64,000 nucleotides of DNA from Finegoldia magna ATCC 53516 (GCF_000159695.1 NZ_CM000955.1:198501-262500), one strand, 5' to 3'. Shown: positions 7,087-16,220, counted from the first letter of the stretch. Numbers and translations: made by a program. Notes: generated by a model not told the origin, from the letters alone.

Positions 7087-8505
7087 ATGGGACTTATAGA
7101 TTACTCTTTGGAGCCAAAATCTGATATTGCTTTTGTGGATATCAAAAGTTTTTACGCTAGTGTTGAATGCGTCAAGAGAAATCTGAATCCTTTGACAACT
7201 TCTCTTTGCGTCATGAGTAATTCCGACAACGCGAGTGGATTAATTCTCGCAAGTTCTCCTACTTTCAAGAAAGTTTTCGGAAAGAAGAACGTCGGTAGGG
7301 CTTTTGATTTGCCTTTTCACGTCCACGATAGGAAGTTTAACTTCCAATCAGCTCTCAGACAGAATTTGCCTATCACCGACTCTTATATAAAATACATTGA
7401 AACTTGGGCGAAAAACACCGTCATCGTCCCTCCTCGAATGGCCCTGTACATTGAGGAGAATTTGAAAATCCAGAAGATTTTCATGAATTACGCAGCGAAA
7501 GATGAGATTCTTCCCTATTCTATCGACGAGGGCTTTATCGATTTGACTACTAGTTTGAATTATTTCATTCCCGATAAAACAATATCGCACAAGGACAAAT
7601 TGGATTTGATATCTTCTAGAATCCAAAACGAAATCAGAAACAAAACTGGTTTGTACTCTACGGTTGGAATGAGTAATTCCAATCCTCTGTTGGCAAAACT
7701 TGCGCTGGACAACGAAGCGAAGAAAACCGTGAATATGAGGGCAAATTGGTCTTACGAAGATGTGGAGGAAAAAGTGTGGAACATTCCCGATTTGACAGAT
7801 TTTTGGGGAATCGGTGAAAGAACAAAAAGAAGGCTGAATAAATTGTGTATTTTTTCGGTGAGAGACCTCGCAAATTCCAATCCCGATATTTTGAAAAAAG
7901 AATTCGGAATAATGGGCGTGCAGTTGTGGTTTCACGCAAACGGCGTCGATGAATCCAAGGTCACACAGCCTTATAAGGGAAAATCAAAAGGTCTCGGCAA
8001 TTCGCAAGTCCTTCCCAGAGATTACTCCAAGAAAAGTGAAATCGAAATAGTTCTCAAAGAAATCGCAGAACAAGTCGCAATCAGAATTCGACGAATCAAA
8101 AAGAAGGCGACTGTGGTGTCGATCTACGTTGGATATTCCTTCAAGGAAAACAAAAGATCCATCCACGCACAAAAAACCATCTCCCCTTCTCAATCAACAG
8201 CAGAGCTAACAGCTCATGTCATGGATTTGTTCCATCAAAAATATCAGAGAGGATCTGTCAGAAGACTTGGCGTAAGTTATGAAAATTTGGTGGACGAAGC
8301 GTGCATATCATTTTCACTTTTCGAAGACATTGAGAAAATAGAAAAGCAGAAGAATTTGGAATCTGCAATCGACGAAATAAGAGACAAATACGGATTCACT
8401 TCCATTCAAAAAGCGACATCTCTCATGGAAGGATCGCGTGTAATCGAACGAAGCAAACTAATTGGAGGCCACTGCGGTGGAATGGACGGTACTTATGATT
8501 ATTAG
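7087..8505 (+). CDS. Y-family DNA polymerase (UvrX/UmuC type)
   Basis: This is a 472-residue translesion DNA polymerase. I chose the ATG at 7087 because AAGGAG sits at 7075-7080 and the palm domain begins at once (IAFVDIKSFYASVECV, Asp18). The catalytic Asp-Glu pair is in YSIDEGFIDL (Asp147, Glu148). Fingers and palm motif STVGMSNSNPLLAKLA and the helix-hairpin-helix thumb WGIGERTKRRLNKL follow, then a little-finger domain. UvrX-type polymerases occur in Firmicutes on chromosomes, plasmids and mobile elements and copy damaged DNA with low fidelity. Here the gene sits under an XRE/ImmA switch and is followed by a YolD-like gene, the usual partner of uvrX. Confidence 0.9.
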   Translation: MGLIDYSLEPKSDIAFVDIKSFYASVECVKRNLNPLTTSLCVMSNSDNASGLILASSPTFKKVFGKKNVGRAFDLPFHVHDRKFNFQSALRQNLPITDSYIKYIETWAKNTVIVPPRMALYIEENLKIQKIFMNYAAKDEILPYSIDEGFIDLTTSLNYFIPDKTISHKDKLDLISSRIQNEIRNKTGLYSTVGMSNSNPLLAKLALDNEAKKTVNMRANWSYEDVEEKVWNIPDLTDFWGIGERTKRRLNKLCIFSVRDLANSNPDILKKEFGIMGVQLWFHANGVDESKVTQPYKGKSKGLGNSQVLPRDYSKKSEIEIVLKEIAEQVAIRIRRIKKKATVVSIYVGYSFKENKRSIHAQKTISPSQSTAELTAHVMDLFHQKYQRGSVRRLGVSYENLVDEACISFSLFEDIEKIEKQKNLESAIDEIRDKYGFTSIQKATSLMEGSRVIERSKLIGGHCGGMDGTYDY

Positions 8506-8830
8506 AAATTATCTTCCCTACAAATCAGCAAGGGAATATTGCGACAGAAAAATGGCAAAATGGATGGGATTTTTCCTGTCAGAACACACGACAGCACTAC
8601 ATTCGATGACTGAAAATGTCAGCATTCAATCGTTGGGTGCGAGTAGTTTGCTTTTACTGATAAGCCAAGCTTTTCTGAATGATTTCACAGTTGAAATCTT
8701 CATACTCAACAACAAATCATACGTCGGGACAATCTACGATTTTTTCGAAGACAAGATATATTTCGAAAGCGACAATCAAATGATAGAGATAAAATTCAGC
8801 GAGATTTTGAACATTAATTTGATGGAGTAA
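8495..8830 (+). CDS. YolD-like protein
   Basis: A 111-residue protein whose ATG at 8495 overlaps the 3' end of the polymerase gene by 11 bp. The block KMAKWMGFFLSEHTTAL near the N-terminus and the C-terminal beta-rich part (VGTIYDFFEDKIYFES) match the YolD-like family, which is found almost always next to UvrX polymerases. Its biochemical role is not established; a polymerase accessory or regulator is the usual suggestion. A longer TTG-started reading is possible but lies entirely inside the polymerase gene and has no RBS. Confidence 0.78.
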   Translation: MIIRNYLPYKSAREYCDRKMAKWMGFFLSEHTTALHSMTENVSIQSLGASSLLLLISQAFLNDFTVEIFILNNKSYVGTIYDFFEDKIYFESDNQMIEIKFSEILNINLME

Positions 8831-8832
8831 TT

Positions 8833-9117
8833 ATGAACACATTACACAAAAACACATTTCAATTCGATTATTTTTCGGACAATTTCATAACTTTTGAGAA
8901 GGACTTTTACAAATACGCAAACATCAACGTGCCTCTTACATTTCTCACAGACGACATTTTGGAACACATGGTGACTACGAAAAGCGATTATTTCAGAATA
9001 AATGCGAAAAACTGCAAAGATAATCGCGACCATTATTTTATCTTCAGGAAAAGTTTCGTAAAAGAAAACAAATCCATAATTCTTTTTGAATACGTCGGTC
9101 ACAAAACGCAAGCTTAA
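8833..9117 (+). CDS. Hypothetical protein, last gene of the polymerase operon
   Basis: A 94-residue protein with no motif I recognise. It starts 2 bp after the YolD-like stop with GGAG at 8824-8827. It is rich in aromatic residues and looks like a small soluble alpha/beta protein, without signal peptide or membrane segment. Its place as the fifth gene of the cassette, just before a terminator, suggests a role with the polymerase or YolD-like protein. Confidence 0.65.
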   Translation: MNTLHKNTFQFDYFSDNFITFEKDFYKYANINVPLTFLTDDILEHMVTTKSDYFRINAKNCKDNRDHYFIFRKSFVKENKSIILFEYVGHKTQA

Positions 9118-9183
9118 AGATTTGTAGAAATTTTTATTTACTTGTGTTGTAAAGTCGTGGTCTTGCTTTGTGATTCCAAATGC

Positions 9184-9227
9184 AAAAACCCTTATGAACG
9201 AATATTTTTCCGTACATAAGGGTTTTT
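9184..9227 (+). terminator. Terminator of the polymerase operon
   Basis: AAAAACCCTTATG and CATAAGGGTTTTTT form a long stem with an 18-nt loop and a T-run on the plus strand. The A-run on the other side would also allow use from the minus strand by the convergent dipeptidase gene. Confidence 0.85.
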
Positions 9228-9261
9228 TAGTGCAGAATGTTACTGCAATTTATTGTCAAAA

Positions 9262-10677
9262 CTAAAGTCTTTCTAGAAGTGATTTCACAAATTCGTAAGT
9301 TCTTTGTGTAGATTCAATTGAAAGTCTTTCCTTAGGACTGTGAACGTCTTTCATAGTAGGTCCTATGGAGATCATTTCCATGTCTGGGAAAGTATCGATG
9401 AATACTGCTGGTTCCAATGCTGCGTGGACTACTTCAACCTTCATTTCTTTTCCAAACAAATCTTTGTATGTTTCAAGCGCCAAGTTTCTCAATTCAGAAT
9501 CTTTTGCAAACGCCCATGGTTTGTAGTAATCTTCCTTTTTAACTTCAAATCCGTATTTTTCATAAACTTTTGACACATCTTCAGTGTGTGCATCGAATGT
9601 TTCAGGGTTTGAACTTCTAAGAGAAATGGTTACCTTCAACACATCATCTTTTATTTCGAAAATCGCCAAGTTGTTGGAGCATTCAACGATATCTGGGTAT
9701 TCCTTCATCATGCTGTACACTCCGTGAGGGACCTCTTCGATGAAAGATAAGATATCTTCCTTATCTTTTTCATCCAATACTTTGTCTGCGTTGTCGCATT
9801 TTTCAATCTTAACTCTCATATCTTTATCCAATGGATATTTTGCAATTAAATCAGAAAAATCAACATCGTAATCGTCTTCGTTAGAACTGAACACAACCTT
9901 CGCATCTCTTGGAATAGCGTTGTGTTTTGTTCCACCTTCTATACTAACAAGTGCTACAGGTGATTTTTCTTCGATTAACTTCAAGGCTTCACGTGCAAAT
10001 TTGATGGAGTTACCTCTTTGTTGGTGAATTTCCATTCCTGAGTGACCACCAAGCATATTGTTGATGTTCATAACAAATGTGTTTTTCATTTTATTGTCCA
10101 CGTAATTTAGCTTTTTCGTACCAATTATATTGTGTCCACCAGAACAACCAGACAACAAAATTCCTTCTACTTCAGCGTCAATATTCAAAAGTTTTCTACC
10201 TTTGATATTTTCTCTCTTCAAAGCTCTCGCACCGACCATTGTAGTTTCTTCATTAGTTGTAACCAACAATTCAAGCGCTGGATGCTTAGCTTCCTTGTCT
10301 TCCATAATCGCAAGTCCAATAGCACTTGCAATACCATCATCTGCTCCTAAAGTTGTGCCTTCTGTTTTAACCCAATCACCATCTACAACAAGTGGAATAG
10401 GATCTGTCAAAAAGTCGTGTTCAACTCCGTCAGCTTTTTCTGCGACCATATCCATGTGGCCTTGAATTACAACTGAAGGATGATCCACATAATCTGGATG
10501 AGCTGGTTTTCTGATTATAATGTTGTTGCTTTCGTCTTGAATTGTTTCAAGTCCCAAATTTTTTCCAGTCTTGTACAAGAAATCACTCACTGCTTGTTCA
10601 TTTCCAGATTCTCTAGGAATTTTAGTCAATTCTTCAAAATAATGAAACACTCTTTCTGGTTTTAAATTTTCTAACAT
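9262..10677 (-). CDS. pepD: Aminoacyl-histidine dipeptidase (PepD, M20 family)
   Basis: This 471-residue zinc aminopeptidase of the M20 family hydrolyses Xaa-His and other dipeptides. I start at MLENLKPERVFHYF because AAAGGAG lies just upstream; the longer reading adds 11 residues that include the RBS. Motifs in order: VIQGHMDMV (metal-binding His and catalytic Asp), GTTLGADDGIA (bridging Asp), TTNEETTMVGA (catalytic Glu and ligand), GGHSGMEIH in the lid domain and the C-terminal histidine in GPTMKDVHSPKERL. Cytoplasmic. It follows the desulfidase and DUF819 genes on the same strand, a set that suits amino-acid fermentation. Confidence 0.92.
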   Translation of the reverse strand: MLENLKPERVFHYFEELTKIPRESGNEQAVSDFLYKTGKNLGLETIQDESNNIIIRKPAHPDYVDHPSVVIQGHMDMVAEKADGVEHDFLTDPIPLVVDGDWVKTEGTTLGADDGIASAIGLAIMEDKEAKHPALELLVTTNEETTMVGARALKRENIKGRKLLNIDAEVEGILLSGCSGGHNIIGTKKLNYVDNKMKNTFVMNINNMLGGHSGMEIHQQRGNSIKFAREALKLIEEKSPVALVSIEGGTKHNAIPRDAKVVFSSNEDDYDVDFSDLIAKYPLDKDMRVKIEKCDNADKVLDEKDKEDILSFIEEVPHGVYSMMKEYPDIVECSNNLAIFEIKDDVLKVTISLRSSNPETFDAHTEDVSKVYEKYGFEVKKEDYYKPWAFAKDSELRNLALETYKDLFGKEMKVEVVHAALEPAVFIDTFPDMEMISIGPTMKDVHSPKERLSIESTQRTYEFVKSLLERL

Positions 10678-10713
10678 ATTTTCTCCTTTTCTGTTCAAAT
10701 TACTCTTCAAACA

Positions 10714-10748
10714 AACACATTCTTTGAGATTAACCCAAAGAATGTGTT
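10714..10748 (-). terminator. Hairpin between the DUF819 and pepD genes
   Basis: AACACATTCTTT and AAAGAATGTGTT form a 12-bp stem with an 11-nt loop in the gap between the two genes. The T-tail on the minus strand is weak (TTTGTTTG), so partial termination or mRNA protection is as likely as full termination. Confidence 0.6.
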
Positions 10749-10760
10749 CAAATTTCTAAA

Positions 10761-11972
10761 TTAATGTAACAATATTCCCGAAAGAATACCGTAGTAGTTA
10801 CCAATTACATAACCTAACGTACCTACCAGAAGCGCAGGAACGATAAGTTCTGTCCAACCTTTTGATACAGCCATTGCTGCTGCAGTAGTTGGTCCACCAA
10901 CATTCGCATTTGATGCGATAATGATTTCTTCGATATTGAATTTGAAAAGTTTTCCAAATATCAATGAAACTATTAAGTTGATTAATACAACGATTAATGC
11001 GAATACTAATAACAATGGAGATTCTCTCAAAATCAATCCTATTGATGCTGGAGCACCAATAACTGCGAAGAACAAATAAATCAAGAAAGTACCAATTTCT
11101 TGGCTACCTCTGATAGATGAAATTTGTTTAGGAAATACTGATGCAATTATCATAGTAAATGTAGTCATTAACAAGTATTTATTTCCCAATAATCCACCTA
11201 AAATTGCACTTCCAGCTCCTTCGCCTGAGAATAAGTTCCCAAAAACAGTGGCTAATTTGTCAGAAATAGCTACGATAACAAATGATAATGCTACTGTGAA
11301 AGCAATGTCTTTAAGAGAGATTTCTTTTGCTCCCCAATATTTTGCAGCCATAGTTTTATTAGCTTCCTTGTCAGATTCTGATTGTTCTTCCAAAGCGTTA
11401 ACAAGTGGCATCTTATAATGTTTCTTGATAACAGCCATTGTTGGAAGTGCCATCAATGTGAAGAAATATAAAGCCATAAGTAAGTTATCTGCAACTAATG
11501 CAGCTGATACAGTTGCTCCAGGAACCTTGTATTGTTGACTCATTGCAACGAAGTTTACTGAACCACCAGTATAAGTACCCACAAACATTGGAACTATGTC
11601 GTTCAAAGCAGGAATTGCATTCTTCAAAGCAAAGTATGCAACAAATCCACCTAAAATTGTTCCAATACCACTGAATAAATAAATAATTAAAACTCTTCCT
11701 GAATCTCTACCAATTTTTTTGATATCAGCGTTAAATAACAACATTGGTACAGCCAACGGAACTACATAACTCCATACAGCATCGTAAACAGGTGCTTCTG
11801 TTGGAATAATTTTAAGGTTTGACAAAATTAAAGTAAAAGTCAAAGCCAAAATACATCCTGTAACCTTACTTGCCCATGTATATTTTTGTTCCAAATATAT
11901 TGCAAGAGCAGCACATGATGCCAACACAGCCCAAAGTATCCAAGTACTTTCGGCACTAATAAATGATCCCAT
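10761..11972 (-). CDS. DUF819-family membrane transporter
   Basis: This 403-residue protein has about ten to eleven hydrophobic segments and the glycine-rich transporter stretches VPMFVGTYTGGSVNFVAMS and NANVGGPTTAAAMA, which are characteristic of DUF819 (YjcL-like) proteins. A strong AAGGAGG precedes the ATG. DUF819 proteins are predicted secondary transporters of uncertain substrate. The neighbours are an L-cysteine desulfidase upstream and a dipeptidase downstream, so an amino acid or its breakdown product is a reasonable guess, not more. Confidence 0.82.
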   Translation of the reverse strand: MGSFISAESTWILWAVLASCAALAIYLEQKYTWASKVTGCILALTFTLILSNLKIIPTEAPVYDAVWSYVVPLAVPMLLFNADIKKIGRDSGRVLIIYLFSGIGTILGGFVAYFALKNAIPALNDIVPMFVGTYTGGSVNFVAMSQQYKVPGATVSAALVADNLLMALYFFTLMALPTMAVIKKHYKMPLVNALEEQSESDKEANKTMAAKYWGAKEISLKDIAFTVALSFVIVAISDKLATVFGNLFSGEGAGSAILGGLLGNKYLLMTTFTMIIASVFPKQISSIRGSQEIGTFLIYLFFAVIGAPASIGLILRESPLLLVFALIVVLINLIVSLIFGKLFKFNIEEIIIASNANVGGPTTAAAMAVSKGWTELIVPALLVGTLGYVIGNYYGILSGILLH

Positions 11973-12171
11973 AAGAATCCTCCTTCAAAATATTTTATTT
12001 AATTAAATTATAATACCAATAAATAAATCATGCAAGTGTTTTCTTAAAATTTATAAATAAAATCACAAGTAATTTACTTGCTTTTAAACCTATATTTTTA
12101 CAATAATTTCCCGTTAAATTCAAATCATATTTGCGTTAAATATGAAAATGTTTTTGTTCTCACAAATAAAA

Positions 12172-12196
12172 AAGGCATTAGATTTACTAACGCCTT
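12172..12196 (-). terminator. Terminator of the desulfidase gene
   Basis: AAGGCGTTAG and CTAATGCCTT (minus strand) form an imperfect stem with a short loop, followed by TTTTTTATTTG. It lies 6 bp beyond the stop codon of the L-cysteine desulfidase gene. Confidence 0.75.
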
Positions 12197-12201
12197 CAAA
12201 A

Positions 12202-13455
12202 TTATTTTTGAATCATTGTGTTAAGCACAATAATATCAGTTTCTTTCATACCTTCCTTAGCAACATAACCAATGCTTCTGATAGTTTCTTCGATATCGTC
12301 TTTTAACAAACCATCGCCAGCTTCGAAGTTTCTGTTATTTTTCGCCAAATAATATCCTGAAATTCCTGCATCTACAGCTGTTGCGATTTTTGCAGCACAG
12401 GATGGTTTCGCACCGTCACAAATCATACCCGATGCAATCATCAAGGCATTGCCGATTGTTTTTTCAATCAAATCCAAATCCTTAGTTTCCATGTAGCAAA
12501 TTCCAGCTCCTGCTGCAACTCCCGCAGAAGTAACTCCACAAAACGCTGAAAGCCTACCTATAAATCTTTTGATGTGAAGTGCTGTCAAGTTTGTTATCAA
12601 AAGTCCACGGTATAATGTTTCTCTGTCGTAATTTTTTTCATTTGCAAATACAACCAAAGGCATCGTGCATGTTATACCTTGGTTTCCACTTCCTGCATTT
12701 ATTACAACTGGTAGTGAACAGCCACTCATGCGTGCATCTGATCCTGCTGCAGCTCTTGCCTTAGCTTTTGTTCTGATAGATTCATCTTCGTCTATCAAAA
12801 TCTTGCCCATTGCAACTCCCCATTTTCCAGTCAATCCTTCATCGGAAATATCAGAATTCAAAGTAATTTGTTTTTCCAACAAATCCTTAACCTCATCTAA
12901 GTTAACATTGTTTGCGTATTCAAAAATATCCTTTACTGAAAGTTCGTCATAATTTTCGTATTCTGGTGTGTGAGTGTAGCAGTTATCAATATGTATTACT
13001 TCGTCATTTTTCGTAACTTTGACAATATTTGTGTGTTTGTTTTTGATTTCAACATCCACAGTATTTCCATTTTCGTCCTCTGCTACAATTTCTATGTCTA
13101 AGTTTTCCACGCCTTCTTTTAAGCTAACTGTGATGATGTCCTTTGCCATCAAATCCTTTGCAGCCTTGATGTCATCTTCTGTAACCTTTGACAAAACCTC
13201 AAGCCCAAGACAAGAATCTCCCGCAACAGTTCCAATAGCAGTCGCAGCTTCCACACCCTTCATACCGTTAGTGTTTGGAACAGTAACTCCCTTAACGTTT
13301 TTGATAATATTTCCTGAACACATAACCTCGATTTTAGTTGGAATATCCCCCAAAACTTCCCTAGCCTTTGCCGCTGCCAACGCAATAGAAATCGGTTCAG
13401 TACATCCCAACGCCATAATTAATTCAGATTTTAATAATTCAGTGTAATTCTTCAT
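12202..13455 (-). CDS. cyuA: L-cysteine desulfidase / UPF0597 family
   Basis: This 417-residue protein belongs to the L-serine dehydratase alpha-like / UPF0597 (YhaM, CyuA) family. These are iron-sulfur enzymes that break L-cysteine into pyruvate, ammonia and sulfide. Visible family features include the N-terminal MALGCTEPISIALAAAKA, the cysteine motifs DARMSGCSLPVVINAGSGNQG and MICDGAKPSCAAKIA, which supply Fe-S ligands. The DUF819 transporter gene follows on the same strand after a terminator. Cysteine breakdown of this kind is typical of asaccharolytic anaerobic cocci. Confidence 0.88.
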   Translation of the reverse strand: MKNYTELLKSELIMALGCTEPISIALAAAKAREVLGDIPTKIEVMCSGNIIKNVKGVTVPNTNGMKGVEAATAIGTVAGDSCLGLEVLSKVTEDDIKAAKDLMAKDIITVSLKEGVENLDIEIVAEDENGNTVDVEIKNKHTNIVKVTKNDEVIHIDNCYTHTPEYENYDELSVKDIFEYANNVNLDEVKDLLEKQITLNSDISDEGLTGKWGVAMGKILIDEDESIRTKAKARAAAGSDARMSGCSLPVVINAGSGNQGITCTMPLVVFANEKNYDRETLYRGLLITNLTALHIKRFIGRLSAFCGVTSAGVAAGAGICYMETKDLDLIEKTIGNALMIASGMICDGAKPSCAAKIATAVDAGISGYYLAKNNRNFEAGDGLLKDDIEETIRSIGYVAKEGMKETDIIVLNTMIQK

Positions 13456-13551
13456 TTGTACTCCTTAATAAAAAATAAATTTATAACAATTTCGTCTATA
13501 TATTAACCATTATAACACTACAGATACATTATTGTAAATGATTTCAAACTG

Positions 13552-14052
13552 TTACAAATACTCCAAAATCACCTTCCACTCATCTTCCAAATCATCCAAC
13601 CTGTATCTAGCATTTGCAGGTGATGTCGAAGGAAGCTTCGTAGCATCCACCCCCAAATTCTTTTTGTGATATCTCTCAAAACACTTAAAAGAAGCAGTCC
13701 CGTTGCAAAAAACATGATTAATATTTGCACAATCCACAATCTCCTTCAATTTAGAAGGCACCACGTTTTTGATACTAGAATCTGATGAACCAATAATATC
13801 GCACTGATAAATCGAATCGTACACAGCAATATTATGCCCCAACAAAAACCTCTTCCTCTTCTCAATACTCACATCCAAATCCACATCGAAAAGACTCTCC
13901 ATCAACTTCCAAAACCTGTTTTGTGGATGACCATAGAAAAACCCGTACTCCCTAGTCTTCACCGATGGAAAAGAACCCAAAATCAAAATCTTGGAATTCT
14001 CATCGTAAAGAGGAGACAACGGATGAACAATCGTCTCGTAATTTCCCTTCAT
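13552..14052 (-). CDS. DNA-deoxyinosine glycosylase (UDG superfamily)
   Basis: This 166-residue protein carries the uracil-DNA-glycosylase superfamily motif ILILGSFPSVKTREYGFFYG followed by HPQNRFWKL, which is diagnostic of the hypoxanthine/deoxyinosine DNA glycosylase subfamily (HDG). A second motif, NHVFCNGTASF, and the late LPSTSPANARY loop match the DNA-intercalating region. It excises deaminated bases and starts base-excision repair in the cytoplasm. The GC content rises in this gene and the next, compared with the desulfidase upstream. The gene is followed closely on the same strand by none; the MATE gene lies upstream by 19 bp, so the two may be co-transcribed. Confidence 0.88.
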   Translation of the reverse strand: MKGNYETIVHPLSPLYDENSKILILGSFPSVKTREYGFFYGHPQNRFWKLMESLFDVDLDVSIEKRKRFLLGHNIAVYDSIYQCDIIGSSDSSIKNVVPSKLKEIVDCANINHVFCNGTASFKCFERYHKKNLGVDATKLPSTSPANARYRLDDLEDEWKVILEYL

Positions 14053-14071
14053 AAATCCCCCTCTCTTTTGA

Positions 14072-15382
14072 TTATATCACACGCTTTTCTCTGAAAAATA
14101 AAACCATCGCAATCATGCAAACAATACACTCACTCACAGGATACGCTGCCCACACGCCAGTCATCAGAAAAACCCTCGACAAAATCAAAGCCGTAGGAAT
14201 AATAACCACAAATCCCCTCGCAAATGAAATCACCTGAGATTTTGTTGATCTTTCAGTTGACGTAAAATACGTCGAAACCACTATATTAAAACCAATGAAA
14301 AAGCACGCTACAAAATATATCTTCATTCCATTCACAGCGTAATCTTGAAGCAAAACATCATTCGCCTTATTGTAAAATGCCGCTAAAATATCCGCGTTCA
14401 AATAAATCACACCGTAAATTAAAACCGACAACATAATTTGCGTAACAACAGAATACTTCAAAATTTTTCTCACATCTTCAAAATCATTTTTCCCGTAATA
14501 ATGACTGATAAGAGGTTGAATACCTTGCGACAAACCAGTATAAATAGCCGTAACCACCAAAGAAATCACAGTAATAATACTGAAAGCCGCCACCCCAACA
14601 TTTCCTGAAATCCCGAGAATAATCATATTGAAAGTAAACATCACACTCGCAGAAGTCGCCTCCGTCAACAAAGCAAACATCCCCTTCGACACAATCTCCC
14701 CAAAACTTTGAAAATCAAAAAAATTCTTGTTCAAATGAAAACCGTTGTTTCTCGCAATAATATACGGAAAAATCACCATCATACTTATAATTGGAGCAAG
14801 ACCCGTCGCAAAAATCGCCCCGAAAATCCCCATATCCATTGGAAAAATAAACACATAATCCAAAATCACATTCGAAATACTACCAATAACCATCGCAGCC
14901 ATCGATAACCTCGGATTCCTGTCATTTCGGACAAAACACTGCAAAATATTATTCATAAAAAAAGCCGGCGCAAATAACATCATAACCCTCAGATAAGTAT
15001 TAGTCATCTCAAAAATACTATCGTCCGCTCCCAGAAATCTCACCAATTTACCCGAGAAAAATGCCCCCGAAATCACAAACAAACATGCAATGCTAAGCCC
15101 CAAAACCACAGCATTCGTGAAAATAGTATTCGCATCATCATCCAAATCCTTACTCTTGAAAATCGAATATTTGATACCACCACCAATACCAATCATCAAA
15201 CCGATCCCGTTAATAATACAAAACATCGGAAACGCAATATTAAGAGCAGATAAACCGTCCGCCTTTAACCTCCACGACACAAAATAAGTATCCATCAAAG
15301 TATAACAAGAAAAAGCAATTTGCGCGAAAATATTCAGAAATACATATTTCCCAAACTCGCGAAAAGTCTTGTGATTTCCCAT
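14072..15382 (-). CDS. MATE-family efflux transporter
   Basis: This 436-residue protein has twelve predicted membrane helices in two repeats, as in MATE exporters that expel cationic drugs in exchange for Na+ or H+. I start at MGNHKTFREFGKYV because GAAGGAG lies 9 nt upstream; a longer reading adds 12 residues containing that RBS. Family features include the N-terminal YTLMDTYFVSW, GIGGGIKYS and the second-half LSQGIQPLISHYYG. A terminator-like hairpin lies directly upstream of the RBS (15406-15441), so expression may be attenuated. The substrate is not visible. Confidence 0.88.
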   Translation of the reverse strand: MGNHKTFREFGKYVFLNIFAQIAFSCYTLMDTYFVSWRLKADGLSALNIAFPMFCIINGIGLMIGIGGGIKYSIFKSKDLDDDANTIFTNAVVLGLSIACLFVISGAFFSGKLVRFLGADDSIFEMTNTYLRVMMLFAPAFFMNNILQCFVRNDRNPRLSMAAMVIGSISNVILDYVFIFPMDMGIFGAIFATGLAPIISMMVIFPYIIARNNGFHLNKNFFDFQSFGEIVSKGMFALLTEATSASVMFTFNMIILGISGNVGVAAFSIITVISLVVTAIYTGLSQGIQPLISHYYGKNDFEDVRKILKYSVVTQIMLSVLIYGVIYLNADILAAFYNKANDVLLQDYAVNGMKIYFVACFFIGFNIVVSTYFTSTERSTKSQVISFARGFVVIIPTALILSRVFLMTGVWAAYPVSECIVCMIAMVLFFREKRVI

Positions 15383-15405
15383 AAAAACTCCTTCAATAAA
15401 AATAA

Positions 15406-15441
15406 AACGCCCACACACAATAGCCTTTGTGTATGGACGCG
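15406..15441 (-). promoter_or_regulatory. Terminator-like leader hairpin in front of the MATE gene
   Basis: On the minus strand ACGC..CCATACACAA pairs with TTGTGTGTGGGCGT and is followed by TTTTATTTTT, then the RBS and ATG of the MATE gene. A TATAAT-like -10 (15459-15464) lies just upstream, so the hairpin would fall within a short leader. It is either an attenuator or a barrier to read-through from the repeat block. Confidence 0.5.
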
Positions 15442-15479
15442 TTTCAAACCATGAAATAATTATACCATATCTCGCCCCA

Positions 15480-15612
15480 GTTTGTCGGGAGTGGGGTTAG
15501 AGGGTGTGGCGCGGAGTGAGTGTGGGTGCGGTGTGGTGTGGAGAGGGTGTGGATATGAGTGCGGGTGTGTGAGCGTGGACGTGCGTGGGTGTGTGTAGAT
15601 AGGGTGTGGAGC
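15480..15612. other. Strand-asymmetric G/T-rich tract
   Basis: About 130 bp on the plus strand is almost entirely G and T with few C (repeated GGTGTGG and GTGTGTG words), quite unlike the surrounding AT-rich DNA. The opposite strand reads as an artificial His/Thr/Pro-rich ORF. It separates the MATE leader from the palindromic repeat block. Confidence 0.6.
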
Positions 15613-15631
15613 AGAGCATTGAAACAAACAA

Positions 15632-15865
15632 AAAAGATCGTAGCTAAAAGAGTCATCTGGAAAAAATTGTTCAAAATTCAATCAAAAAAATCCATCAAAA
15701 ATTTGACCGCGTAAGCGAAGCGTGCTTCAAATTTTAGGATTTTGAGATTTAGAAATCACAAATTTGCGTAGTCTAGATATTCGTGCAAATTGGTTTTCTA
15801 CTTTCCCTTGTTCTGAAAGTAACTTCAACAATTTTTGTAAGCCAGATGAATGTGCTACGACTTTT
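15632..15865. repeat. Palindromic element, family B, copy 1 (with internal insert)
   Basis: The ends AAAAGATCGTAGC and GCTACGACTTTT are inverted copies. Nested pairs follow inward: GAGTCATCTGG with CCAGATGA, then AAATTTGA with TCAAATTT around the loop GCGTAAGCGAAGCGTGC. About 70 bp (from 15740) is inserted in the right arm relative to copy 3; a similar sequence recurs near 16418. No coding capacity. Confidence 0.7.
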
Positions 15866-15984
15866 TGTGTTCTCCATGTCTCTGTAAAACGTAAATGTTC
15901 TGTGATTATTTTTTGTGTAAAATTTTGGGAGGTGTGCATCGAAATAAAAGTAGATTACCAGTTTTGCTAAGAATATCATACGGA

Positions 15985-16119
15985 GAAAATTTAGCTGATT
16001 TCAAATCGAAAAAATCCGTCCAAAATTTGACCGCGTAAGCGAAGCGTGCTTCAAATTTTAGGATTTTGAGATTAGAATTTTCCAATTTTTGTAAGCAAGA
16101 CGAATGTGCTACGACTTTT
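15985..16119. repeat. Palindromic element, family B, copy 2 (left end lost)
   Basis: The core hairpin with loop GCGTAAGCGAAGCGTGC and the right arm ending GCTACGACTTTT are intact. The outer left arm is replaced by unrelated sequence. Confidence 0.65.
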
Positions 16120-16220
16120 CTTGTTTTGCATGTCCTTGTACAACTTCTATGTCCTGCATCTTCGTCTTTATGTGAAATAAAGTAGATTACCAGTTTTGCT
16201 AAGTTTGCATTGAAACAAAC

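Noticed and set aside
15444..15681. His/Thr/Pro-rich ORFs on the minus strand
   Set aside because: They are translations of the G/T-rich tract in two frames at once, with no RBS and no domain-like composition.
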